Positions 30,561 through 37,654 of a stretch of 37,654 bases of DNA are shown here, piece after piece. The position numbers were made by a program, and so were the translations under genes. The DNA lies in the NCBI GenBank assembly GCA_035461305.1, contig DATHVN010000077.1:1-37654 (forward strand), written 5' to 3'. Under the pieces are notes generated by a model. The model did no database searches and was not told where the DNA came from. It saw only the letters and a program-made list of their open reading frames with translations. The stretch comes from Euzebyales bacterium. Lineage in GTDB: Bacteria; Actinomycetota; Nitriliruptoria; Euzebyales; JAHELV01. The stretch's first letter is position 1. Every line of letters starts with the position of its first letter.

Positions 30561-31937
30561 CTACAGCGGGCCGGACGCCGCGCCGCGCGCCATGCTGCCG
30601 AAGCGCGACTGGTGGCCGATGAACGACAGGTCGATCGTGGTCAGCGGACCGTTGCGATGCTTGGCGATGATCAGCGAGGCCTGGCCCTTGTTGACCGCGT
30701 CGGGGTCGTAGACGTCGTCACGGTAGATGAACGCCACGATGTCGGCGTCCTGCTCGATGCTGCCCGACTCGCGCAGGTCCGACAGCTGCGGCTTCTTGTC
30801 GCCGCGATCCTCGGGCTTGCGTGACAGCTGCGACAGCGCGATGACCGGGGTGTCGAGCTCCTTGGCCAGCACCTTCAGGCCGCGGCTGATCTCGCTGACC
30901 TCCTGCACCCGGTTTTCGACCTGTCGATGCGACTGCATCAGCTGCAGGTAGTCGATGACGATCAGGTCCAGGCCGTGGCGCTGCTTGAGCCGCCGGCACT
31001 TCGACCGGATCTCCATCAGGTTGATGCCTGCCGTGTCGTCGATGTAGAAGTTCGCCTCGTGGAGGCGGCCCATCGCCTGGGACAGCTTGGGCCAGTCGTC
31101 CTCACGCAGGCGGCCGGTCCGGATGCGGTTGTTGTCGACGCGGGCCTGGGCCGACAGCACACGCTCGAGCAGTTCCATCTGCGCCATCTCGAGCGAGAAC
31201 ATCACGACGGGCTTGCGCAGTTCGACCGCGACGTGGGTCGCGATGTTGGTCACCAGCGTCGACTTGCCCAGGCCGGGACGGGCGGCCAGGATCATGAGGT
31301 TCGCCGGCTGCAGGCCGCTGGTCAGCTCGTCGAGGTCGGTGAAGCCGGTCGGCAGACCGGTGATGGCCTGCCGGGTCTCCGAGCGCTTCTCGATCAGCTC
31401 GAAGGCCTGCGACAGCAGGTCCTTCATCGGCGACAGCTCGCGACCGTAGCTACGCTGCGCGACCTGGAAGATCGTGGACTCGGCCTTGTCGACCGCGTCG
31501 TCGGCGTCAGTGCCGGCGTCGTAACCAAGGCGGGTGATGTCGGTGCCAGCGTCGATCAGGCGTCGCCGCAGTGCGTGCTCGGCGACGATGCGGGCGTAGT
31601 AGCCGGCGTTCGCGGCCGTCGGGACCTGCGAGATCAGGTCGCTGATCGCGACCAGTCCGCCCACGCTGTCAAGCGTCCCGCGGCGCTGCAGCTCGTCCGC
31701 CAGCGTGACGGAGTCGACCGGCTCCCCGCGGTCGTAAAGGTCGCGGATCGACTCGAACATCGTGCGGTGGGCGCCCCGATAGAACTCCCCGGGGCCCACG
31801 AACTGCACGATCTCTGCGATCGCGTTCTTGGACAGCAGCATGCTGCCCAGCACGCTGATCTCGGCCTCGAGGTTGTGCGGTGGGACGCGGTCATAGCCCG
31901 TCGGCGCGGCGCTGGACAGTTGGAGGTCAGCAGTCAC
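30561..31937 (-). CDS. dnaB: Replicative DNA helicase
   Basis: The GTG start at 31937 gives 458 residues, the usual intein-free length. The N-terminal domain (PPHNLEAEISVLGSMLLS) binds primase. The RecA-like domain has Walker A AARPGLGKSTL, Walker B DLIVIDYLQLM, and ALSQLSRKPEDR and DLRESGSIEQDADIV. DnaB unwinds DNA as a hexamer at the replication fork. In Walker A, GLG replaces the more common SMG, but the catalytic lysine is kept. It is separated from rplI by 130 bases, which hold a hairpin-rich region and the SOS-like box at 31966, so it may have its own promoter besides the ribosomal one. Confidence 0.97.
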   Translation of the reverse strand: MTADLQLSSAAPTGYDRVPPHNLEAEISVLGSMLLSKNAIAEIVQFVGPGEFYRGAHRTMFESIRDLYDRGEPVDSVTLADELQRRGTLDSVGGLVAISDLISQVPTAANAGYYARIVAEHALRRRLIDAGTDITRLGYDAGTDADDAVDKAESTIFQVAQRSYGRELSPMKDLLSQAFELIEKRSETRQAITGLPTGFTDLDELTSGLQPANLMILAARPGLGKSTLVTNIATHVAVELRKPVVMFSLEMAQMELLERVLSAQARVDNNRIRTGRLREDDWPKLSQAMGRLHEANFYIDDTAGINLMEIRSKCRRLKQRHGLDLIVIDYLQLMQSHRQVENRVQEVSEISRGLKVLAKELDTPVIALSQLSRKPEDRGDKKPQLSDLRESGSIEQDADIVAFIYRDDVYDPDAVNKGQASLIIAKHRNGPLTTIDLSFIGHQSRFGSMARGAASGPL

Positions 31938-31965
31938 GTCGGCAGCCTAACCCACATGTCCCTGG

Positions 31966-31979
31966 CGAACGGGCGTTCG
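31966..31979. promoter_or_regulatory. Candidate LexA (SOS) box upstream of dnaB
   Basis: CGAACGGGCGTTCG matches the Gram-positive/actinobacterial SOS-box form CGAAC-N4-GTTCG exactly, and the 14 bases are fully palindromic except the two central G's. It lies 28-42 bases upstream of the dnaB GTG. LexA control of dnaB is inferred from the match only. Confidence 0.5.
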
Positions 31980-32067
31980 TGACGGGTCCGGTGATCACCC
32001 AGGGCGGACGCCACCCAGCAGCGCACGACCGGCCACGGCGTGGCGGCCGGCGTAGGGGTGCAGCGGC

Positions 32068-32514
32068 TCAGCTGCGGGCGACGACGACGCGCAGCGTGGC
32101 ATCCACATCGCGGTGGATGCGGACGCCGACCTCGTGCTCGCCCAGCTCCTTGAGCGGCTTGTCGAGCATGATCTTGCGCCGGTCGATCATCAGGCCGAGC
32201 TGGTCGTTGACGGCCCTGGCGATCGCGGTCGAGCCGATCGAGCCGTACAACGTTCCGTCCTCACCGGCGTTCGCTTGGACCGTGATCGGACGGCGTTCGA
32301 GCTCGGCCCGACGCTCCTCCGCCTCGGCGACGTTGCGTGCCTCGCGCTTGCGGCGTGCGCGTGAGATCGCCTCGGCGTCGGCCAGTGCGCCCTTGCTCGC
32401 GCGCAGGGCCAGGCCGCGGGGCATCAGGAAGTTGTTGCCGTAACCGTCGGCGACCTCGACGACCTCGCCGGCCTCGCCGAGGTTCTCGACGTCGTGGGTG
32501 AGTATGAGCTTCAT
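32068..32514 (-). CDS. rplI: Ribosomal protein bL9
   Basis: The 148-residue protein starts at ATG 32514, overlapping the rpsR stop by four bases. The N-terminal [36 protein letters not shown] is the conserved rRNA-binding domain. A long helix connects it to the C-terminal domain ([32 protein letters not shown]). bL9 binds 23S rRNA at the base of the L1 stalk. It is part of the rpsF-ssb-rpsR-rplI group. A hairpin-prone stretch between it and dnaB (32020-32060) may reduce readthrough. Confidence 0.96.
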   Translation of the reverse strand: MKLILTHDVENLGEAGEVVEVADGYGNNFLMPRGLALRASKGALADAEAISRARRKREARNVAEAEERRAELERRPITVQANAGEDGTLYGSIGSTAIARAVNDQLGLMIDRRKIMLDKPLKELGEHEVGVRIHRDVDATLRVVVARS

Positions 32515-32747
32515 CGTGTCGTGTACGGCAGCAGCGCCATCTCGCGGGCGTTCTTGACGGCCTGCGCCAGCATGCGCTGGTACTGGGGACGCGTGCCAGT
32601 CACCCGCGCCGACCGGATCTTGCCTCGCTCGCTCAGGAAACGGCGTAGCAGCTCGACGTCCTTGTAGTCGATGTAGGTGATCTTGTTCTTGGTGAAGTAG
32701 CACTCTCTGCGCTTCGGGGGTGCGGAAGGTCCGCTGCGTCTTGCCAT
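32511..32747 (-). CDS. rpsR: Ribosomal protein bS18
   Basis: The 78-residue protein starts at ATG 32747, sharing one base with the ssb stop (TGATG). It has the bS18 core: [60 protein letters not shown]. bS18 pairs with bS6 on the 30S platform, and the encoding genes are kept in the same group as usual. Only one cysteine is present at the N-terminal site. A longer frame reading back into ssb is not used. Confidence 0.95.
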   Translation of the reverse strand: MARRSGPSAPPKRRECYFTKNKITYIDYKDVELLRRFLSERGKIRSARVTGTRPQYQRMLAQAVKNAREMALLPYTTR

Positions 32748-33202
32748 CAGAAGGGCACATCCTCTGGTTCGGGTGCACTGGTGGGACTTGGCGCTCCCCA
32801 TGACGTCTCCGAGCCGCCACCGCCGCCACCGCCGCCGCGGGGGTTGCGCTCGACCTTGGCGGTCGCCCAGCGCAGGCTCGGGCAGATCTCGTCCGCCTCG
32901 ATCTCGGTGACCCACCGGGTCTGGCCCTCGCGGTCCTCGTAGGACCGGCTGCGCAGGCGACCGGTCACGACGACGCGCGCGCCCTTGGTGAGCGAGCTGG
33001 CGACGTTCTCGGCCTGGTCGCGCCAGACGTTGCACGTGAAGAACCCGTCGAGGCGCTCGTCCCAGGAGTTGGTCTCCCGGTTGAAGCGCCGCTGGTTGAC
33101 CGCGACGCGGACGCTGGTGACGGCCACGCCGTTGGGGGTGAACCGCAGCTCCGGGTCGTCGGCGAGGTTGCCGGTGATCGTGATGACGTTGTCAGTTGCC
33201 AC
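32747..33202 (-). CDS. ssb: Single-stranded DNA-binding protein
   Basis: The GTG start at 33202 follows AAAGGA; the product has 151 residues. The OB-fold is clear ([67 protein letters not shown]). A glycine-rich linker follows, and the acidic tail EPEDVPF ends the protein (consensus DDIPF), the site that recruits replication and repair partners. It acts as a tetramer on single-stranded DNA at replication forks. It sits between rpsF and rpsR as in most bacteria. Confidence 0.96.
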   Translation of the reverse strand: MATDNVITITGNLADDPELRFTPNGVAVTSVRVAVNQRRFNRETNSWDERLDGFFTCNVWRDQAENVASSLTKGARVVVTGRLRSRSYEDREGQTRWVTEIEADEICPSLRWATAKVERNPRGGGGGGGGSETSWGAPSPTSAPEPEDVPF

Positions 33203-33278
33203 TGCCTGGTCCTTTCTTGGGCGGGTGGACCCCCTGGCGCCCCGGTCAGGGCACGGACCGGCCGGGGCGCCCGACGGG

Positions 33279-33581
33279 CTACAGGTGGCGTACCCGAGCT
33301 GCGGGCTGGACCACCTTGTGGCGGACGACCGCGTCAGCCAGGCGCAGCTGACGCTCGAGCTCGGTCAGCTGCGCGCCGTCGAGCTGGAAGTCGACGACCG
33401 TGTACCAGCCCTCACGCTGGTGGTCGATCTCGTAGGCGAACTCGCGCTTGCCCCAGTGGTCGACCTTGTCGACGCTGCCGCCGAGCTGGCCGATGAGGTT
33501 CGTGAAACGCTCGACGTTGCCCGTGACCGCGTCTTCCGACAACGTGCCGTGGCTGATGATCATCAGTTCGTAGGTGCGCAA
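33279..33581 (-). CDS. rpsF: Ribosomal protein bS6
   Basis: The product is 100 residues. The start is TTG at 33581, the only sensible one, since it places RTYELMIISHG directly after the initiator as in other bS6 proteins. The family core is visible: SVDKVDHWGKREFAYEIDHQREGWYTVVDFQ. bS6 binds bS18 on the 30S platform. The gene heads the group rpsF-ssb-rpsR-rplI. Its ribosome binding site is weak (GGACG). A TTG start with weak signal may keep translation low, consistent with possible autogenous control by the bS6-bS18 pair. Confidence 0.92.
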   Translation of the reverse strand: MRTYELMIISHGTLSEDAVTGNVERFTNLIGQLGGSVDKVDHWGKREFAYEIDHQREGWYTVVDFQLDGAQLTELERQLRLADAVVRHKVVQPAARVRHL

Positions 33582-33966
33582 GGCAGTTCGTCCGATCCTA
33601 TGGTCTGGCGGCCCCCGGATGCGCGGTCGGCTGTGGCGACCTGCGGGAGCAGGTGGACAGTTCAACCGCGCAAGGTAGCACCCCGGGAGGTGCGTCGCAC
33701 CGTAGCGCATGGGCGGCGATCGCGGATCGCGGCTGTGGACACGGACATCGGCTGGCCGGCCATCGGCGACCCGGTCCTGTCGCATTGCGGTGTGGAATGC
33801 GCTGGCCCTTCTATCTTCGCGTGGGCGCCCGAGGGCAGCGAGCCGCACCCGCCTGGCGACAGGCCCCACGAATGCTCGGCCCGCTGACCTCAGGAGGTTT
33901 GGCCACGGCACCGCCGCGCGCGAGATCGGGCACACGGCGGCGCCGCTTGCGGCCGTCGGTGTTCCG
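33582..33966. other. Upstream region of the rpsF group
   Basis: There is no recognisable gene in these 385 bases. An extended -10 box, TGC-TACCTT, lies on the minus strand at 33680-33672, implying an rpsF leader of about 85 bases. The -35 is weak (GTGCGA). A second AT-richer patch at 33790-33825 could hold another promoter. The rest looks non-coding. Confidence 0.35.
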
Positions 33967-34677
33967 TCAGCCGGTGACCGGCCGCACGATCTGGTCGAGC
34001 CAGCGGTCCGCCAGCTCGCGGCCCATCCGGGCGTGTGTGTCGTTGTGCTGCTCGGCCAACGCGATGAGGTCCTGTGGTTCCCAGCCGTGTCGGCGCAGGT
34101 AAGCGCCCGGCTGGTCGGCGTTGCAGTACCGCGCGACTCGGTCGGCGTCCATCTCGGGGTGGAACTGGATGCCGTAGACCCGGGCGCCGGCGCGCAGCGC
34201 GTGCACCGGCGCGCGGTCGCTGTAGGCGAGCACCACCGCGCCGGCGCCGGCGGCGATGTAGTCCCGGTGGGCGTTGAACGTCGGCGTGTCGTCGGCGAAC
34301 TCCGCCATGAGGGGATCGTCGCGACCGGCGTCGGTCAGGCGGACCGGTGCGAAGCCGATCTCGGGGGTGTCGTGGCGTACCGACCCGCCAGTGACCTCGC
34401 CCAGCAGCTGGGCGCCGAGGCAGATCCCCAGGGTGGGCGTGTCAGCGGCAACGCACTTGGCCAGCAGATCCGCCTCGTGGTGCAGGACGGGGTGGGCGTC
34501 CTTCTCGTCGGTGCACATCTGGCCGCCCATGACGATGAGCGCTTCGGGTGGCTCGTCGGGCACGACCCCGTCGGCGTAGACGTGGCGGACATCGAGCTCG
34601 ACACCACGCGTACGCAGCTGGTCACCGATCACTCCCGGCCCGCCCCACGGGCCGTGTTGCAGCACGGTCACGATCAT
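33967..34677 (-). CDS. Class I glutamine amidotransferase domain protein
   Basis: The ATG at 34677 gives 236 residues. The catalytic nucleophile is Cys86 in LGICLGAQLLG, and His173 and Glu175 in GIQFHPEMD complete the triad. GuaA-like stand-alone domains of this kind hydrolyse glutamine or remove gamma-glutamyl groups from amines. There is no synthase domain. It overlaps the LOG-family gene by ATGA. The pair is unusual for me, and the substrate cannot be assigned. Possible roles are a gamma-glutamyl hydrolase in polyamine or amine use. Confidence 0.85.
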   Translation of the reverse strand: MIVTVLQHGPWGGPGVIGDQLRTRGVELDVRHVYADGVVPDEPPEALIVMGGQMCTDEKDAHPVLHHEADLLAKCVAADTPTLGICLGAQLLGEVTGGSVRHDTPEIGFAPVRLTDAGRDDPLMAEFADDTPTFNAHRDYIAAGAGAVVLAYSDRAPVHALRAGARVYGIQFHPEMDADRVARYCNADQPGAYLRRHGWEPQDLIALAEQHNDTHARMGRELADRWLDQIVRPVTG

Positions 34678-35261
34678 CCGGGTGTCCTCTCACGAGGCCG
34701 GCGGCCGGCGACCAGCGCATCGAGCGCCTCGTCGACGGTGCGGGTGTGGGTCCACAGCCGGTTCATCGGCTGGTGCAACATCTGGTGGGCGTCCATGTGC
34801 GCGAGCTGCTGCTGCAGCGGCGCCCAGAAGCCGTCGACGTCGAGCACCACGATCGGCCTGTCGTGGTAGCCGAGCTGCCGCAGCGAGACCATCTCGACCA
34901 GCTCCTCGAGCGTGCCGATCCCGCCGGGCAGGATCAGGAACGCGTCGCTGCGGTCGTCCATCAGCTGCTTGCGCTCCCGCATGGTGGCGGTGTGGATGAG
35001 CTCGGTGACGTCGTGCAGGGCGACCTCGCGGTCCACGAGCTTGTCGGGGATCACACCCGTCACGTGCGCACCACCGGCGAGCGCGGCGCGAGCGGTCACG
35101 CCCATCAACCCGACGGCCCCGCCACCGTAGACCATCGCCCAGCCCCGCGCGGCCAGACCCGTGCCGACCTCCTCGGCGAGGGCTCTGAGGCCGTTGGGGA
35201 CGTTAGTGCTCGACGAGCAGTACACGCAGACCGACAGCGTCGAATCGTTCGGAGTCGTCAC
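34674..35261 (-). CDS. LOG family nucleoside-monophosphate phosphoribohydrolase
   Basis: The GTG at 35261 gives 195 residues. The LOG signatures are the MRERK segment (94-98) and PGGIGTLEE (112-120), the active-site pair of cytokinin riboside 5'-monophosphate phosphoribohydrolases, with MVYGGGAVGLMGVTARAAL as Rossmann-like region. These enzymes cut N-glycosidic bonds of AMP-like nucleotides. A TAGCAT -10 box (35274-35269) lies just ahead, so the message may start at the GTG and be leaderless. It is coupled to the amidotransferase gene by ATGA. The natural substrate in bacteria is uncertain. Confidence 0.87.
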   Translation of the reverse strand: MTTPNDSTLSVCVYCSSSTNVPNGLRALAEEVGTGLAARGWAMVYGGGAVGLMGVTARAALAGGAHVTGVIPDKLVDREVALHDVTELIHTATMRERKQLMDDRSDAFLILPGGIGTLEELVEMVSLRQLGYHDRPIVVLDVDGFWAPLQQQLAHMDAHQMLHQPMNRLWTHTRTVDEALDALVAGRRPRERTPG

Positions 35262-35424
35262 CCCGTCGATGCTAGCTTCGCACCGACTGCGCCCGCCCAC
35301 GCGTGCGCCTCATACGAGCGGGCGGGGCTCGTCCCGAGCGGATCTCCCGCGTGCGGGCCACTGCCGCCGTTCGCCCGTTCGATGTGCACCATCGTCGCAC
35401 CTGCCAGGCCGCGGCCGGCCCGGC

Positions 35425-35829
35425 TCAGGCCGGTGGTTGACGGTCGGGGACGCCGTCCGGCAGCGCACGTGCCATCAGCGGTGCGGCGGTCGCGGCATCC
35501 ATGCGGACCTCGCCGGTGGCGACCCACCACAGACGCGCCACCGTGTCGGCCTCGTCAGGCAGCGTCCGCAGGTGCGCCAGCCATCGCGTGGCGTCGTCGG
35601 CGTGACCATCGCACCAGCCTTGGAGGCCGACCGCGGCTGCGCAGCGCCGTCCCAGGCCAGCCCACTGCGTGGGCCCGCAGGTGGTCACGAGCCGCGCCTC
35701 CGCGCCGCACCGGTCGCACTCACCCGCCTCGACCGCGCGGGGGCCCACGTCGGGATCGGTGATCCACGGGTAGCGCTGGACCAGCGCGGCCTGCAGCGCG
35801 CGGCGGTGCTCGGCGTCGAGCGACCTCAC
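35425..35829 (-). CDS. Cysteine-rich hypothetical protein
   Basis: I do not recognise this 134-residue protein. It begins at GTG 35829, overlapping the MarR stop by GTGA, so coding is likely. It has CDRCGAEARL (a CxxC pair), then TTCGP, RRC and WCDGH, which together could bind zinc in a rubredoxin-like knuckle. The second half (LRTLPDEADTVARLWWVATGEVRMD) is helical. No membrane segment is seen. Its position after a MarR regulator suggests co-regulation with it; no function is assigned. Confidence 0.6.
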   Translation of the reverse strand: MRSLDAEHRRALQAALVQRYPWITDPDVGPRAVEAGECDRCGAEARLVTTCGPTQWAGLGRRCAAAVGLQGWCDGHADDATRWLAHLRTLPDEADTVARLWWVATGEVRMDAATAAPLMARALPDGVPDRQPPA

Positions 35830-36338
35830 CCGTCCGCGTGCTGGCTCGGCGGGTGCAGCAGGACGTGAGGATCGGAGCAGACGCCGCGGCGCTGCAGCTC
35901 GCCCAGCAGGGTCTCCATCGCCTCGAGCAGCGCCTCCTGCTGGGTCGGAGACAGGGCGCGCAGCAGTTCGGCCGCCGCCTCGACGTGCTCGTCGCCCGTG
36001 GTGCCGCACATCCGCTTGCCTGCCTCGGTCAGCTCGATCAGGGTCGCGCGGCGATCGCGGGGGTGGCGGCGGCGCTGGACCAGGCCCTCGTCCTCCATGT
36101 GGTCGATCAGGACCGTGACGTAGCGCGGCGTGATGCCGAGGTCGTTGCCGAGCTCGCTCATGATCTGCGGGCCCCTGCACTGCAGTACGTGCAGCGCACG
36201 GGCGTGCGTGTAGCCGATCTCGCGCTCGGACAGACGCGTCTTGGTCCAACGCTTGTACGCCGGGCCGAACGCCGCGAAGGCATGCGCCAACGCCTCGTCC
36301 GTCGGAGGTTCACCGGAACCTCGGGATTGTGTAGACAT
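35826..36338 (-). CDS. MarR family transcriptional regulator
   Basis: The ATG at 36338 gives 170 residues; longer frames are not supported. The winged helix is in the middle: [47 protein letters not shown], then [20 protein letters not shown] (the wing). MarR proteins are dimeric repressors released by phenolic or oxidative signals. It is divergent from the sigma-70 gene, with 112 bases between. The CGTGT..ACG-rich segment near 36340-36360 is a weak palindrome and could be its operator. The target genes are unknown. Confidence 0.88.
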   Translation of the reverse strand: MSTQSRGSGEPPTDEALAHAFAAFGPAYKRWTKTRLSEREIGYTHARALHVLQCRGPQIMSELGNDLGITPRYVTVLIDHMEDEGLVQRRRHPRDRRATLIELTEAGKRMCGTTGDEHVEAAAELLRALSPTQQEALLEAMETLLGELQRRGVCSDPHVLLHPPSQHADG

Positions 36339-36450
36339 TCGTGTATCACCACGGTACGCTCGGCTCCGACGCAATACTACAGGAGTTCTGCTATCTGGGA
36401 GTTCCGGTTTCTCGGACGACCCGGATGTGACCCGCAGGAGAGAGACACAC

Positions 36451-37338
36451 ATGGCGTTGCAGACCGCCGACCGCTACTTCGACGAACTGGGCAGGCGCAG
36501 CCTGCTGACGGGCGATGATGAGGTGCGGCTGGCACAGCAGATCGAGACCGGGCGTGACGCCGCGGCGCTGCTCGAGCATGCCGACGCGCAGGACCGCGCC
36601 GCACTCGAGCGTGACGTGGCCGACGGTCAGGCGGCCTTCCAGCGATTCGTGGAGGCCAACCTGCGCCTGGTCGTCAGCATCGCGACCCAGTTCATGTCGC
36701 GCACCGACCTCGACCTCGACGAGCTGATCCAGGAGGGCAACCTGGGCCTGATCCGCGCCGTCGAGAAGTTTGACTGGCGGCGCGGCGGGAAGTTCTCGAC
36801 CTACGCGACGTGGTGGATCCGTCAGGCGATCCAGCGTGGCATCGCCCGCGCCGACCGCGCCATCCGCCTGCCCGCGGGCGTCCACCAGGAGCTCGGCAAG
36901 GTGCGGGCCGCTACGGCCCGCCTGCGCGACGAGACCGGCCGCGAGCCGACGACGGACGAGGTGGCCAAGGCGACCCGCCTGACGCCGGACCGTGTCGAGC
37001 GCGCGCGCAACGCCGACTACCGGGTCGACTCGCTGCAGAAGCCGCTGTCGGACGACCCGGACGCCTCGGTCCGCGAGGATCTGGTCGCCGTCGCCGACGA
37101 CGAGCCCGACGAGGAGGTCGCGCAGCGGCTGCTGATCGAGGACATGATGCAGGCCACGAACGCCGCGCTCGACGAGCGCAGCCAGTACATCCTGCGGAGG
37201 CGCTACGGCTTCGACGGCGGCAACGGGGCGTCGCTGCGCCAGATCGGCGAGGAGCTCGGCCTGTCCCGTGAGCGGGTGCGCCGCATCGAGCTGGAGGCGC
37301 TCGCGACCCTTCGCGACGAGGTCGCACTGGCCGCCTGA
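36451..37338 (+). CDS. Group 2 RNA polymerase sigma-70 factor
   Basis: The ATG at 36451 has AGGAGAGAG upstream; the product has 295 residues, short like non-essential group 2 factors. Region 1.2 ([26 protein letters not shown]), region 2 ([50 protein letters not shown]), region 3 ([14 protein letters not shown]) and region 4 ([23 protein letters not shown]) are all complete. It lacks the long acidic N terminus of the housekeeping factor, so it is probably an alternative factor for stationary phase or stress. It is divergent from the MarR gene, which may control it. Confidence 0.93.
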   Translation: MALQTADRYFDELGRRSLLTGDDEVRLAQQIETGRDAAALLEHADAQDRAALERDVADGQAAFQRFVEANLRLVVSIATQFMSRTDLDLDELIQEGNLGLIRAVEKFDWRRGGKFSTYATWWIRQAIQRGIARADRAIRLPAGVHQELGKVRAATARLRDETGREPTTDEVAKATRLTPDRVERARNADYRVDSLQKPLSDDPDASVREDLVAVADDEPDEEVAQRLLIEDMMQATNAALDERSQYILRRRYGFDGGNGASLRQIGEELGLSRERVRRIELEALATLRDEVALAA

Positions 37339-37353
37339 TCACGGGAAGTCTCA

Positions 37354-37385
37354 CGACGGGTGGCGGTCGGCGGCCGCCACCGTCG
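37354..37385 (+). terminator. Hairpin terminator after the sigma-70 gene
   Basis: Arms CGACGG-GTGGCGG (37354-37366, one bulged G) and CCGCCACCGTCG (37374-37385) give a 12-bp stem with a 7-base loop. It starts 16 bases after the stop codon. No T-run follows, as is usual in this GC range. Confidence 0.6.
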
Positions 37386-37462
37386 CGTGAAGGCAGTCCA
37401 CCCGCTCACTGCCACTGCCCGCAGCCGTGGATCCCGCAACCGGAGAGGAGTACACGCGGATC

Positions 37463-37654
37463 GTGATCGACACCGACGGCGCGGTCCCATGTGCGACGGC
37501 ACCGTGCTGCGCGCCGACGTCCATCGCCTCGACACGTACGTCCGGCTGCCAGTCCTGCTGCAGCGCTCCCCATACGACAAGGGCGACATCGGCGCTGTGA
37601 CGTACGGCATCGACGTGCTTCGGGCCGCCCGGGCCGGCGACGCGGTCGTCCAGG
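37463..37654 (+). CDS. CocE/NonD (S15) family hydrolase, N-terminal end, possibly frameshifted
   Basis: The gene leaves the window. The conserved part reads MCDGTVLRADVHRLDTY and VLLQRSPYDKGD in the frame beginning at ATG 37489, close to the N terminus of X-Pro dipeptidyl-peptidase and cocaine-esterase-like hydrolases (MRDGTxLxAD, RTPYDK). The ribosome binding site GGAGAGGAG (37441-37450) instead fits the GTG at 37463, in another frame, whose product begins VIDTDGAVP, as homologues do before MRDGT. One base seems missing in the CCC run at 37486-37488. Either the gene is disrupted, the sequence has an error, or translation begins at 37489. The fold has a Ser-Asp-His triad beyond the window. 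Confidence 0.6.

Overview
The window is about 37.7 kb of GC-rich DNA with tightly packed genes, many ATGA or GTGA stop-start overlaps and frequent GTG and TTG starts. The order rpsF-ssb-rpsR-rplI-dnaB, an actinobacterial-type NudC, IclR, TetR and MarR regulators and a short group 2 sigma-70 factor suggest an actinomycete-like bacterium (Actinomycetota). A deep-branching class is possible, but that is inference; no rRNA or other taxonomic marker is present.

Layout. (1) 1-1396: the end of serC and a DUF1015 gene. (2) 1429-6956: a one-carbon operon made of a DmdA/GcvT-like tetrahydrofolate-dependent demethylase, a MetF-like reductase, formate-THF ligase (fhs) and folC. It has a long leader and a tandem inverted-repeat operator. 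(3) 7114-8760: a TetR regulator, a VOC protein and OsmC. (4) 8816-13891, minus strand: a two-component system, a two-helix membrane protein and a CPA2 antiporter with C-terminal universal-stress domains. (5) 14197-16276: a GNAT acetyltransferase, an IclR regulator and a histidine phosphatase. (6) 16293-22606, minus strand: a sarcosine oxidase operon, soxB-soxD-soxA/soxG (alpha and gamma subunits fused), ending in a betaine-homocysteine methyltransferase homologue. (7) 22758-25142: nudC and a SoxB-like FAD oxidoreductase. (8) 25179-26997: a flavodoxin-like reductase, an ECF sigma factor and a convergent, overlapping zinc anti-sigma factor. (9) 27163-30271: an enoyl-CoA hydratase and a Rieske oxygenase resembling betaine or choline monooxygenases, divergent from a second IclR regulator. 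(10) 30343-33581: an AraC remnant, then the rpsF-ssb-rpsR-rplI-dnaB group. (11) 33967-37654: a GATase, a LOG-family protein, a Cys-rich unknown, a MarR regulator, a sigma-70 factor and the start of an S15 hydrolase.

How the parts fit. The methyl-metabolism genes could form a route from glycine betaine to dimethylglycine (Rieske enzyme or BHMT), to sarcosine (FAD oxidoreductase), to glycine (SoxBDAG). One-carbon units would be handled on folate by the demethylase, MetF and Fhs. These genes are scattered, but they share a sequence signature. The inverted repeat GTTGC-N7-GCAAC is exact at 23771 (before the FAD oxidoreductase) and at 29463 (over the start codon of the second IclR gene). The demethylase operon (1458-1494) and the sox operon (22629-22665) both carry a 37-bp tandem version with site centres exactly 20 bp apart. 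I infer one IclR-controlled methyl-compound regulon. This is the most interesting signal in the window.

Substrates of the Rieske enzyme, the FAD oxidoreductase and the demethylase are inferred from family and context only. I saw no rRNA, tRNA, CRISPR array, transposase or phage gene.
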